64,000 nucleotides of DNA from JAJPXI01 sp051867655 (GTDB taxonomy: Bacteria > Bacillota > Clostridia > Oscillospirales > Oscillospiraceae), in the NCBI GenBank assembly GCA_051867655.1, contig JBJDYV010000098.1, positions 1 to 64,000 of the forward strand. The letters run 5' to 3'. How positions within the stretch are numbered: position 1 is the first letter of the stretch; each line of letters opens with the position of its first letter. Made by a program: the position numbers and the translations under genes. The notes beneath the pieces are model-generated. The model had not been told where the DNA came from. It saw nothing but the letters and a program-made list of their open reading frames with translations, and did no database searches. Below, piece after piece: positions 8,355 through 15,837 of the stretch.

Positions 8355-8567
8355 TCAGATCATGATCTTCTGCGCCATTTCCTGGCTGATTGCGATGCGG
8401 GCCTCTTTCACCTTGACGATGACGTTGCCCCCGATCGTATTGATGACGGACACTCCGGTGCCGACCACGAAGCCCAGGTTTTCCAAATGCTTCTTGACCT
8501 CCGGCTTGCCGCCGATCTTCTTGATAATATGCTCCTCGCCAACATCGGCAAATGTAAGCGGCATCAT
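8355..8567 (-). CDS. FeoA domain protein, divergent paralogue
   Basis: This 70-residue protein has the FeoA pattern (GKPEVKKHLENLGFVVGTGVSVI, VIVKVKEARIAISQEMAQKIM, given in pieces). It differs clearly from the neighbouring FeoA and starts with MMPLTFADVGEEHII. It is the first gene of the leftward feo operon, 46 nt upstream of feoA. Tandem FeoA genes are known in clostridia, and the two may form a hetero-oligomer with FeoB (inference). The start is the ATG at 8567 or the adjacent one at 8564, with GAGGG upstream. The promoter carries two operators. Confidence 0.88.
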   Translation of the reverse strand: MMPLTFADVGEEHIIKKIGGKPEVKKHLENLGFVVGTGVSVINTIGGNVIVKVKEARIAISQEMAQKIMI

Positions 8568-8596
8568 GTTCGAACCCTCTTTGTTGTGTCATTTGA

Positions 8597-8645
8597 ATTA
8601 GCGGCCGCTAACTAATGCGGCCGCAAAAGGTTAGCTCCCGCTAAC
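8597..8645. promoter_or_regulatory. double iron-type operator of the feo operon
   Basis: Two palindromes, ATTAGCGGCCGCTAAC (8597-8612) and GTTAGCTCCCGCTAAC (8630-8645), are separated by 17 nt, so the site centres are 33 bp apart, about three helical turns. The distal one abuts the predicted transcription start of the feo promoter. Confidence 0.85.
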
Positions 8646-8652
8646 CTCCTAT

Positions 8653-8681
8653 ATCATAGACCTGCGGGACAGTTTTGTCAA
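8653..8681 (-). promoter_or_regulatory. sigma-A promoter of the feo operon
   Basis: Read leftward, consensus TTGACA (8681-8676) and TATGAT (8658-8653) have a 17-nt spacer. Transcription would start at about 8646, directly at the first operator. Confidence 0.8.
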
Positions 8682-8754
8682 GCCCAATTTTAGTATTTTT
8701 TTCCGCACTTTGCAGCAAAGAGGACTTCTGCCGCCTGGAAAAGCTTCTTTCTGC

Positions 8755-8783
8755 TTGCAGGATCTTTAATTATATGATATCTT
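8755..8783 (+). promoter_or_regulatory. possible promoter of the dtxR-type gene
   Basis: TTGCAG (8755-8760) and TATCTT (8778-8783) are 17 nt apart, upstream of the regulator. The match is modest. No GTTAGC palindrome overlaps it, so the regulator may not repress itself from this site. Confidence 0.4.
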
Positions 8784-8846
8784 TTAATAGGCATATCAAT
8801 AACCTTGATACGTGCCCGATCAAAGGCGGGAAGGGGAGGAGAATCC

Positions 8847-9209
8847 GTGCATTTACAGGAATCCGGCGAAATGTATCTTGAAACCATCTATATTTTGTCG
8901 AAAAAGAACGGCTATGTCCGCGCCATTGATGTGAGTGAATACATGGGGTTTTCCAAGCCCAGCGTCAGCCGTGCCATGGGCCTGCTGAAGACCGGCGGCT
9001 ATGTGACTGCCGACGAGCACGGTTCTTTGACCCTGACCGAGATCGGCGAGGAAACCGCTGCAAAAATCTATGAACGCCATACTGTACTGACAGACCTGCT
9101 GGTTCGGTTGGGAGTGGACGAAGAGACCGCCATGGAAGACGCATGCCGCATTGAACATGTGATCAGCGACAAATCCTTTCAGGCCATAAAGGGGCATGTC
9201 AAGGAATAA
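8847..9209 (+). CDS. short DtxR-family iron-dependent repressor
   Basis: The 120-residue protein has an N-terminal winged helix (about 8-65, recognition region FSKPSVSRAMGLL) and the metal-binding dimerisation helices. The residues matching DtxR iron ligands are visible: Met9 in EMYLETIY, His78, and Cys100, Glu103 and His104 in ACRIEHVIS. MntR has Asp at the Met position and Glu at the Cys position, so the ligand set points to Fe(II) sensing. The SH3-like C-terminal domain of DtxR/IdeR (about 226 residues) is absent. The start is the GTG at 8847 after GGGGAGGAG. The longer frame from 8805 has no ribosome site. It is divergent from the feo operon. Confidence 0.9.
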   Translation: MHLQESGEMYLETIYILSKKNGYVRAIDVSEYMGFSKPSVSRAMGLLKTGGYVTADEHGSLTLTEIGEETAAKIYERHTVLTDLLVRLGVDEETAMEDACRIEHVISDKSFQAIKGHVKE

Positions 9210-9221
9210 AAGGGCAGAACC

Positions 9222-9265
9222 AACCCGAGCCATGGGCCTCACCGCTCCATGGCCCGGTTTTTTTG
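9222..9265 (+). terminator. terminator of the dtxR-type gene
   Basis: A hairpin built on GCCATGG and CCATGGC repeats is followed by seven T residues just past the regulator stop codon. Confidence 0.75.
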
Positions 9266-9312
9266 TTGACGCCTTTCACCGGGCAGCACAGGAAAAAATT
9301 TCAACGTTCGTC

Positions 9313-9341
9313 TTGACAATTCGCAAACTGCAAGGTAAACT
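9313..9341 (+). promoter_or_regulatory. sigma-A promoter of the surface-redox operon
   Basis: TTGACA (9313-9318) and TAAACT (9336-9341) are 17 nt apart. The start point (about 9348) abuts the palindrome at 9350-9365. Confidence 0.75.
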
Positions 9342-9349
9342 AACCGTCA

Positions 9350-9446
9350 GGTAGCATATGCTAACTGACCTGTTTCAGGTTTTCCGGCCTTGCTGTAAGG
9401 CTTGGAAAAGCTGTTTCTTTTTAACATGAAGTTAGCGGCAGCTAAC
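9350..9446. promoter_or_regulatory. two iron-type operators before the SLH protein gene
   Basis: GGTAGCATATGCTAAC (9350-9365, one mismatch to the shared site) lies at the transcription start. GTTAGCGGCAGCTAAC (9431-9446) lies just before the ribosome binding site. These place the extracellular redox genes under the same control as feo. Confidence 0.8.
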
Positions 9447-9463
9447 CAGAAAGGAGCGACATT

Positions 9464-11212
9464 ATGAAGAAAAAAGTACAGCGTATATCCGGCGCCCTGC
9501 TGAGCGTTTGCATGCTTGCGGCATTTGTGCCTGCCGCGGAGGCCGCGCCCAGCGCGGAGGGGCATTGGGCCCAGGCAGTGATTCAGGATTTTGTTGACCG
9601 CGATTACCTGAGCGCGGGAATCAGTGACCCGGATGCCGCCATGACTTGCGGACAGTTTACCGCCCTGATCGATACGATCATCGGCTCCGCCGCAAAGGGG
9701 GCCGCATACACGGATGCGGACGCCGGCAGCGCCCTGACCCGTGAGCAGGCCATGACCATCGTAGCAAGCCTTTTGGATCTGACCGCGACGAGCGAGCAGG
9801 TGGAAGCGATTGCACAGTTCAGCGACTACGCCCAGATCAGCGCGGACGCCAGGAACGCCGTCGCCGCTCTGGTGGCAGCGGGCTATATCAACGGCACGCC
9901 GGAGGGCAGCCTGATGCCCCGGAAAATGCTGACCGTTGCCGAGGGCGTTACCCTCCTGAGCAACGCCCTGGACGCGCTGCCCTTTGACCTGGCCGACTAC
10001 GACGTCGTGTACGGCAAGGCGACCCTGACCTTTGCGGAGTACTACTCTGGCGACGTCAGCAGCACGGACAGCTACGGTGTGGACGGCGTCTCCTCCGCCA
10101 CTGTGGGTATGTACAACAGCTTCAACGGCGGCATGTACACCAACTATACCGAAGACAAGACCGAGGGCTACAACATTCTGGGCGTGAAAAACGTGAACAT
10201 AGCCGTTTCCGCCGAGGACTATGAGGCCTATCTGGCCATCAATCCCACCTTCCAGTTCACGCGTACCACTCCCCAGCAGTACAAGACCGTGACCGTCTTC
10301 AACGACAAAGCGGTTTACTCTGCCACCAACTTCAATGTGGTGGAAACCGTGACGGACGCCGCTGTCACCCTGAAGACCGGTTCCACTTGGGGCGATTATG
10401 AGATCGACGTGACCGAGAACTCCACCGCAAACATCCGCAACAACCGCACCGACGAGGGCTGGGCCATCAACGCCAATATTCAGGGCGCCATTCTGGAGAC
10501 CGAAAGCGGCCTGAGAGTCGGTATGGAGTTCCTCCAGAGCATGTGGCTGCAGCCCTGGGAGGTGTCTTTCAACGTGACCGAGGACAGCGCGCAGAACGCC
10601 CACATCGTGGGCTGGGATAATCTGCCCGAGCTGGCCAAGCTGGTGGGGGAGAAAGTGACCTCCATCACCTACATCATGCCCGACAGCACCTACATCTACA
10701 CCGTTGACGGCATCTACATCAAGCCCGCCTACAGCGGCTCCGAGAGGGTTTCCGCCTCCTTTGCGGGCGAAGGTTCCCCGGAAGTCATCATCACTGGCGT
10801 CCCTGAGGCCCTGAAAGATGTGATGGTCACCATCACCTGTGGCTCCGGGCGCGGCGCACAGACCGTGGCGAATGCCGCCAGAATTCAGGACGGCAAGGTC
10901 ACCATGGACAGCGCGTACGACAGCACCCAGACCTATACGATCAAGGTCTCCAGCAGCAACTATGCGGACATCGTAGCCGCCTTGCCTATCAGCTCTACCC
11001 AGCGGGAGCAGCTGACCGCCCTGGTGGATCAGGCAAAAACGCTGATCGAGAACGGAACGGCGGCCCAGGACGAGGGCCTGATCGAGCACTATGAGGAAGC
11101 GATCGAAATGCTGGAAGACAGCACTGCCACCTCTGCCGAGGCTGCGGAGCTGATCACCGATCTGACCGGCCATCTGTCCGTTTATATCACTTCTGATCCG
11201 AGCGCCCACTGA
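9464..11212 (+). CDS. secreted SLH-domain protein with Tp47-like/flavin-like domain
   Basis: This 582-residue exported protein has a signal peptide (about 1-28, ending AEA-AP), then S-layer-homology-type segments (about 28-165, starting EGHWAQAVIQDFV) that should anchor it to the cell wall. The middle part (about 180-330) contains YGKATLTFAEYYSGDV and GVDGVSSATVGM. This resembles the Treponema Tp47 penicillin-binding lipoprotein domains seen in clostridial surface proteins, and loosely the SGAT flavinylation motif; this assignment is tentative. A helical C-terminal tail follows. The ATG at 9464 follows AAAGGAG. It leads a set with a ferric-reductase-like flavoprotein and ApbE, under iron-type operators. 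Confidence 0.75.
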   Translation: MKKKVQRISGALLSVCMLAAFVPAAEAAPSAEGHWAQAVIQDFVDRDYLSAGISDPDAAMTCGQFTALIDTIIGSAAKGAAYTDADAGSALTREQAMTIVASLLDLTATSEQVEAIAQFSDYAQISADARNAVAALVAAGYINGTPEGSLMPRKMLTVAEGVTLLSNALDALPFDLADYDVVYGKATLTFAEYYSGDVSSTDSYGVDGVSSATVGMYNSFNGGMYTNYTEDKTEGYNILGVKNVNIAVSAEDYEAYLAINPTFQFTRTTPQQYKTVTVFNDKAVYSATNFNVVETVTDAAVTLKTGSTWGDYEIDVTENSTANIRNNRTDEGWAINANIQGAILETESGLRVGMEFLQSMWLQPWEVSFNVTEDSAQNAHIVGWDNLPELAKLVGEKVTSITYIMPDSTYIYTVDGIYIKPAYSGSERVSASFAGEGSPEVIITGVPEALKDVMVTITCGSGRGAQTVANAARIQDGKVTMDSAYDSTQTYTIKVSSSNYADIVAALPISSTQREQLTALVDQAKTLIENGTAAQDEGLIEHYEEAIEMLEDSTATSAEAAELITDLTGHLSVYITSDPSAH

Positions 11213-11224
11213 CCTGCGTATTAA

Positions 11225-11260
11225 CGCCCCGGGGCCGTATCCGCGGACCCGGGGCTTTCC
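11225..11260 (+). terminator. weak hairpin after the SLH protein gene
   Basis: GCCCCGG and CCGGGGC arms are followed by only a short T tract. It could partly terminate or process the transcript between the SLH protein gene and the flavoprotein gene. Confidence 0.4.
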
Positions 11261-11284
11261 CTGATTTCACCTTGGAGGTATTGT

Positions 11285-12652
11285 ATGATTTTTCTGATCT
11301 CGCTGGCCCTGGCGGCGCTGTTTATCTGGGGCTGCGCCAAGCCGCTGAAAAAACACCCGACCGTATTTTACATTGCCGCGGCCGTGATCGCCCTGGCGGT
11401 CATCGGCTGTACCTGGGGCCGTGTGTCTTTCCCGGCGTGGTTCCAGAACTGGGTGTGGCCGCTGGCTTCCCGTGGCGCGTTTGCCACCGCGCTCTTCGCG
11501 GCGGTCATGTGGACCGGCGCGCTGCCCAATGGTTCCAAAGCCGTCCGGCTTCTGATGCCCATCCGGGGTGAGCTGTCCATCCTGGCCTGTATCCTGACCC
11601 TGGCCCATAATATTTCCTATGGGCGGACCTATTTTCGCTTCCTGTTTGCCCAGCCCGGCCGCCTGCCCGTCAATCAGCTGGCGGCGGCGGTCTGCTCGCT
11701 GGTGCTGATGGTCATCATGCTGCCCTTGTTCGTGACGTCCTTTCCGGCGGTGCGGAAGAAGATGAACGCCCGCAGTTGGAAACGGCTGCAGCGCTTGGCA
11801 TACGGTTTTTATGCCCTGCTGTGTGTCCACATTATGCTGCTGTCTATCCCTTCCGCTCTGGATGGCCGCGGCGGATATGCGCTGAACGTGCTGGTATACA
11901 GCGTGGTGTTTTTGGGTTATGCGGTGTGCCGCGTCATGAAGGCACAGGCGCTTAAAACCCGGAAGCCGGACAAACTGTTCCGGAGACAGGCTGTGTCCTT
12001 GGTCTGTGTTCTGGCCGTATCCCTCTGCCTGAGCGGCGCGGTAAGCGTCTGCGCGGCGAGGGAAGAAAATGCTTTGTCCCAGACTCCGCTCCGGCCGGAA
12101 TCCCTTGAACCGGAAGAAAATCCGGAGCCGGAGACACTTGCTTTGCCGGAAGCGCCGGAGGATGCGCAGGACGCCGAAGCGGAGTCTCCCGATCCGGTCC
12201 CGTCCGCAGACGAACAAACCGAAGAACCGCAGCCCGCGGCAGAGACGCCGGAGCAGGCCGGGGCTGCGGAGGAGCCGTCCCAGTCCGAGGCGCCCCAGGA
12301 GTCTCAGACGCAGGCACCCGCGCCTGAACCGACTCCGACTCCCGCGCCCACACCCACGCCGACCCCAACCCCTGCGCCGGAGCGCACCTATCAGAACGGC
12401 ACCTTCAGCGGCAGCGGTGAGGGATATTGGAGCACCATCACCGTCAGCGTCACCATTCAGGATGATGTGATCACCGCCATTACGGTCACGTCCGCCGACG
12501 AGGATGAGCCGTACTATTCCAACGCCCTGTCGGTGATCAACCGCATCCTGACCCTCCAGAGCACCGATGTGGATACCGTCAGCGGGGCCACCTACTCCTC
12601 CGGCGGCATCATCGATGCGGTCGCGGCCGCTCTGGCCAGCGCAAAAAATTGA
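11285..12652 (+). CDS. ferric-reductase-like membrane protein with C-terminal FMN-binding domain
   Basis: The 455-residue protein has an N-terminal membrane domain of about six helices (1-260). His108 (LTLAHNISYG) and His182 (LLCVHIMLL) are the likely haem ligands of a YedZ/ferric-reductase-like fold. A Pro/Glu/Ala-rich linker (about 265-375) leads to an extracytoplasmic FMN-binding domain (about 378-450) ending in VSGATYSS, where Thr436 is the expected covalent FMN site. Such proteins pass electrons across the membrane to outside acceptors. The ATG at 11285 follows GGAGG. The apbE gene immediately downstream supplies the flavinylation enzyme. Iron control suggests Fe(III) reduction for uptake; this is inference. 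Confidence 0.87.
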   Translation: MIFLISLALAALFIWGCAKPLKKHPTVFYIAAAVIALAVIGCTWGRVSFPAWFQNWVWPLASRGAFATALFAAVMWTGALPNGSKAVRLLMPIRGELSILACILTLAHNISYGRTYFRFLFAQPGRLPVNQLAAAVCSLVLMVIMLPLFVTSFPAVRKKMNARSWKRLQRLAYGFYALLCVHIMLLSIPSALDGRGGYALNVLVYSVVFLGYAVCRVMKAQALKTRKPDKLFRRQAVSLVCVLAVSLCLSGAVSVCAAREENALSQTPLRPESLEPEENPEPETLALPEAPEDAQDAEAESPDPVPSADEQTEEPQPAAETPEQAGAAEEPSQSEAPQESQTQAPAPEPTPTPAPTPTPTPTPAPERTYQNGTFSGSGEGYWSTITVSVTIQDDVITAITVTSADEDEPYYSNALSVINRILTLQSTDVDTVSGATYSSGGIIDAVAAALASAKN

Positions 12653-12669
12653 GGGAAAGGAACCTTTTC

Positions 12670-13704
12670 ATGAAACGAGCATTTGCCCTTCTGCTGCTTC
12701 TTGCTTTCCTTCTGACCGGATGTTCCGGCCAGGCTTCCACGGAGCAGACGGCCGCCGCGCAGCCGGTCACCGGTACGGTCTTTGCCATGGATACCGTCAT
12801 GGATCTGACTATTTACGGCGGGGAAGAGCTGCTTTCCGCGGCGCAGGCGTGCATCGGGGATCTGGAAGCGAAGCTGTCCGTGACCGCGGAAACCAGCGAG
12901 ATCTATACGGTTAATCAAAACGGCGGCGGGACGCTGTCCGCGGATACCACTGATCTGCTGCATCGGGCGCTGGAGCTCTGCGGGCGGACGAACGGCGCGC
13001 TGGACCTTTCCATCTATCCCGTGGTGCGCGCCTGGGGCTTCACCACCGGAGAATACCGTGTCCCGGATGATGCGGAGCTGAACGCACTGCTTCCCCATGT
13101 GGATTATACGCAGATCGCTTTGGATGAGGAAAACGGCCAGGTGTCCCTTGCTTCCGCGATGGAAATCGACCTGGGCAGCGTGGCGAAGGGGTACACCGGG
13201 GATCGGCTGATCTCCCTGCTGCGGGAGTCCGGCGTTACGTCCGCTCTGCTGAACCTGGGCGGAAATGTGCAGGCGCTGGGCAGCAAGCCGGACGGCTCCC
13301 CCTGGCGGATCGCGGTGCGGGACCCCTTCGGAGACGGATATGTGGGCATCCTGGAGATCACGGATCAGGCGGTCGTCACCTCCGGCGGCTATGAGCGTTA
13401 CTTTGTGGAGAACGGGCAGACCTATTGGCATATCCTTGACCCGGCGACCGGAGCGCCCGTGCGCAGCGGCTTGGCGTCGGTCACCGTCGTGGGCGACAGC
13501 GGCCTGGTCTGCGACGGGCTTTCCACCGCCCTGTTCGTCATGGGGCTGGAGGATGCCGCCGATTTCTGGCGCGGCTCAGACGATTTTGAGGCGATCCTTG
13601 TCACAGAGGGCGGACAGGTCTATATCACGGAGGGACTGGAAGATGTGTTCTCTCTGCCCGAGGATTCCAGCCTGGAAGGGGTCACGGTGATCCGCCGTGG
13701 TTAA
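12670..13704 (+). CDS. apbE: ApbE FAD:protein FMN transferase lipoprotein
   Basis: This 344-residue lipoprotein (signal with LLTGC lipobox, about residues 14-18) transfers FMN from FAD to Thr of S/T-G-A-T motifs on exported proteins. Family motifs seen are AMDTVMDLTIYG near the N terminus, the EIDLGSVAKGYTGDRL motif, SALLNLGGNVQALG and the late TSGGYERYF and HILDPATG segments. The start is the ATG at 12670 after AAAGGAA. An in-frame ATG at 12649 overlaps the flavoprotein stop and has a poorer context. The evident substrate is the SGAT domain encoded just upstream. Confidence 0.95.
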   Translation: MKRAFALLLLLAFLLTGCSGQASTEQTAAAQPVTGTVFAMDTVMDLTIYGGEELLSAAQACIGDLEAKLSVTAETSEIYTVNQNGGGTLSADTTDLLHRALELCGRTNGALDLSIYPVVRAWGFTTGEYRVPDDAELNALLPHVDYTQIALDEENGQVSLASAMEIDLGSVAKGYTGDRLISLLRESGVTSALLNLGGNVQALGSKPDGSPWRIAVRDPFGDGYVGILEITDQAVVTSGGYERYFVENGQTYWHILDPATGAPVRSGLASVTVVGDSGLVCDGLSTALFVMGLEDAADFWRGSDDFEAILVTEGGQVYITEGLEDVFSLPEDSSLEGVTVIRRG

Positions 13705-13772
13705 GACGCGGACTTGGATGATTGGCATCCTTCAGGTATATTCATCAACAAATGGGCATCTTTCACAGCACT

Positions 13773-13824
13773 AACAGCAAGGCGGGAGCATCATAAAGGA
13801 TGCTCCCGCCTTGCTGTTGTTTTT
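13773..13824. terminator. strong bidirectional terminator
   Basis: A perfect 20-bp stem (13773-13792 with 13799-13818) has a 6-nt loop, with T residues on both outer sides. It separates apbE from the converging ATP-grasp/esterase operon. Confidence 0.9.
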
Positions 13825-13844
13825 ACATATCTCTCCCGGTCTCC

Positions 13845-15041
13845 TCAGTTACACCGGAGAATATCGCTGTAGAAGGCGTCCATCTCCTCCTTGGTGGAGA
13901 AGGTGGCCATATACATCTGGTTGCCCATGGCATCGGCCAGAGCGTCGGGGATGCGCTCCACCATCTTCATGTGGGAGCCGTACCGGGCCATGATGGCCTC
14001 GTGATCCAGAACAAAATTCTTGCCGTCCCGCAGGCCGGCAAAGGCGCAGTAGAAATGCTTGCCCTCCGGCACCGTGGAGCGGTCAAACGCGATCATATCC
14101 GCCCAGATCTTATACACATTGGTGCTGTTGGCAAAGTTCATCATGTCCGGGGAGAAGCCGCCGCAGGGGCGCATATTGACCTCCAGCGCCATGATCTCGC
14201 CCTTTTTGCCCAGCCCCTCCTGGTCCTGGGTCAGGCGGAAAAACTCAAAGTGGACGAACCGGCTTCTGACGCCGAAGCTCTTGACGGTGGCGCGGCCGGC
14301 CTTCCGGGTGTCCTCGGGCAGATCCTTGAGGATGTAATAGATGGAGTTGTCCGCCTCGTTAACGATGTCCATAATGGACATGGGGGTGACGTTGCCGGTC
14401 TCAAACATGGGCTCTCCGTTGGAGTCGATGATGGCGTCGTAGGAGTTGACCTCCGCGTGGACGAACTCTTCCATGATGTAGGAGACATCACTCTCCCGCT
14501 CATCACGGAACCACGCCCGCAGCTCCTCGTCGCTGCTCAGCTTATAGGTGTGGGAGGCGCCCACGCCGTTGTCCGGTTTGACCACCACCGGGTAGCCCAC
14601 CTTTTGTGTAAAGGAAAAACAATTGTCAAGATCATCCACCAGGTGGTAGCGGGCCACCGCCAGTCCGGCTTTGGTGTAGAACTCCTTCATTTTGGACTTG
14701 TACTTGATCCGGGGCATATCCTCCACCTGGAAGCCGCTGGTGATGTGGAAGTCGGTGCGCAGCCGGGCGTCCCGCTCCAGCCAGTACTCATTGTTGGACT
14801 CCAGCCAGTCGATGCGGCCGTACTTGAAAATAAAGAAGGCCACGGCCCGGTAGACCTCGTCGTAGTTTTCCAGGCTGCCCACCTTGTAATACTCGTTCAG
14901 GCTGCCCTTCAGCTCAGCGGTCAGCTGGTCATAGGGCTGGTCGCCGATCCCCAGCACATTCAGACCGTTATTTTTCAGCTCCCGGCAGAACTGCCAGTAG
15001 TTTGTGGGAAAATTGGGGGAAATGAAGACTACGTTTTTCAT
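13845..15041 (-). CDS. ATP-grasp ligase of unknown substrate
   Basis: The 398-residue protein has an N-terminal PreATP-grasp Rossmann part (MKNVVFISPNFPTNYW) and an ATP-grasp domain (about 110-310). VGYPVVVKPDNGVGASHT is the nucleotide-binding loop, and EIMALEVNMRPCGG carries the metal-binding Glu and Asn. ATP-grasp enzymes join a carboxylate to an amine or similar nucleophile through an acyl phosphate. The product cannot be deduced. It is the last gene of a three-gene leftward operon behind two alpha/beta hydrolases, 27 nt apart. I recognise no named family beyond the fold. Confidence 0.82.
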   Translation of the reverse strand: MKNVVFISPNFPTNYWQFCRELKNNGLNVLGIGDQPYDQLTAELKGSLNEYYKVGSLENYDEVYRAVAFFIFKYGRIDWLESNNEYWLERDARLRTDFHITSGFQVEDMPRIKYKSKMKEFYTKAGLAVARYHLVDDLDNCFSFTQKVGYPVVVKPDNGVGASHTYKLSSDEELRAWFRDERESDVSYIMEEFVHAEVNSYDAIIDSNGEPMFETGNVTPMSIMDIVNEADNSIYYILKDLPEDTRKAGRATVKSFGVRSRFVHFEFFRLTQDQEGLGKKGEIMALEVNMRPCGGFSPDMMNFANSTNVYKIWADMIAFDRSTVPEGKHFYCAFAGLRDGKNFVLDHEAIMARYGSHMKMVERIPDALADAMGNQMYMATFSTKEEMDAFYSDILRCN

Positions 15042-15068
15042 CGTTATTCCTCTCTCATCCTTGTTTGA

Positions 15069-15824
15069 TTATTGATCCAGCAGATAGGGCAGGAAGTAGA
15101 CCACCTGTTTATACCACCAGTCCCAGTCGTGGGCGCAGTCATAGCCCCAGAGGTCCACCCAGATATGGATGCCCTTTTCCGCAAAAATGTCCCGGAGCCG
15201 GCAGGTTGTCTCAGGCAGCTCCCAGGGGCCCTGGCCCACACAGATGACCGCCTTTTTTCGGTTGAACAGCTCCACATAGGGGTGGTCGGCCGGCAGATTC
15301 GCCATGTAATGGACCGGGGAATTCATGTAGACCACATCGTCCATATAGCCGTCGAAGCCATAGTCGGCGCTGTAGATGCCGCTGAGGGCCAGAAGGCGGT
15401 CAAACAGGTCGGGGCGGCGGAGATACAGGTTGGCGGCATGGGTGGCGCCCAGGGAACAGCCGAACACCATGACACCGGGCTCGCCGTCCCAGCCGTTGCG
15501 CTCGTTGACCATGGCACGCATGAAGGGCACCATTTCGTCGGTGATATAGGCGATCCACTGTTCGTACCGCCGGATGCGCCAGTAGGGGTCGCCGCCCTTG
15601 TTGGACCAGGTTTCCCCATCCAGGGTATCGATGGAGAACACCATCACCTGACCGGACTCGATCCAGGGCGCCCACACGTCAGCCATGTGAAAATTCTCAA
15701 AATCAAAGAAGCGCCCGTCCTGACAGGGAATGAACAGCACAGGGCGGCCGGCATGGCCGTAGACCTTGCACTCCATGTCCCGGCCCAAAACCGGGCTGTA
15801 ATTTTTATAATACTGGGTTTCCAC
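15069..15824 (-). CDS. esterase-family alpha/beta hydrolase
   Basis: This 251-residue cytoplasmic hydrolase lacks a signal peptide. The nucleophile elbow is FGCSLGATHA (Ser in GCSLG) and the C-terminal catalytic His is in GYDCAHDWDWW. The fold resembles the PF00756 esterase family (esterase D/enterochelin esterase-like). It is the middle gene of the leftward operon, 13 nt after another esterase and 27 nt before the ATP-grasp gene. The substrate is unknown. One guess is release or editing of the product made by the ATP-grasp partners. Confidence 0.82.
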   Translation of the reverse strand: METQYYKNYSPVLGRDMECKVYGHAGRPVLFIPCQDGRFFDFENFHMADVWAPWIESGQVMVFSIDTLDGETWSNKGGDPYWRIRRYEQWIAYITDEMVPFMRAMVNERNGWDGEPGVMVFGCSLGATHAANLYLRRPDLFDRLLALSGIYSADYGFDGYMDDVVYMNSPVHYMANLPADHPYVELFNRKKAVICVGQGPWELPETTCRLRDIFAEKGIHIWVDLWGYDCAHDWDWWYKQVVYFLPYLLDQ

Positions 15825-15837
15825 GTTGATTGCTCCT

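Noticed and set aside
12069..12470. Arg/Pro-rich frame inside the flavoprotein gene
   Set aside because: It is the out-of-frame reading of the Pro/Glu linker, with no ribosome site, and lies wholly inside the real gene.
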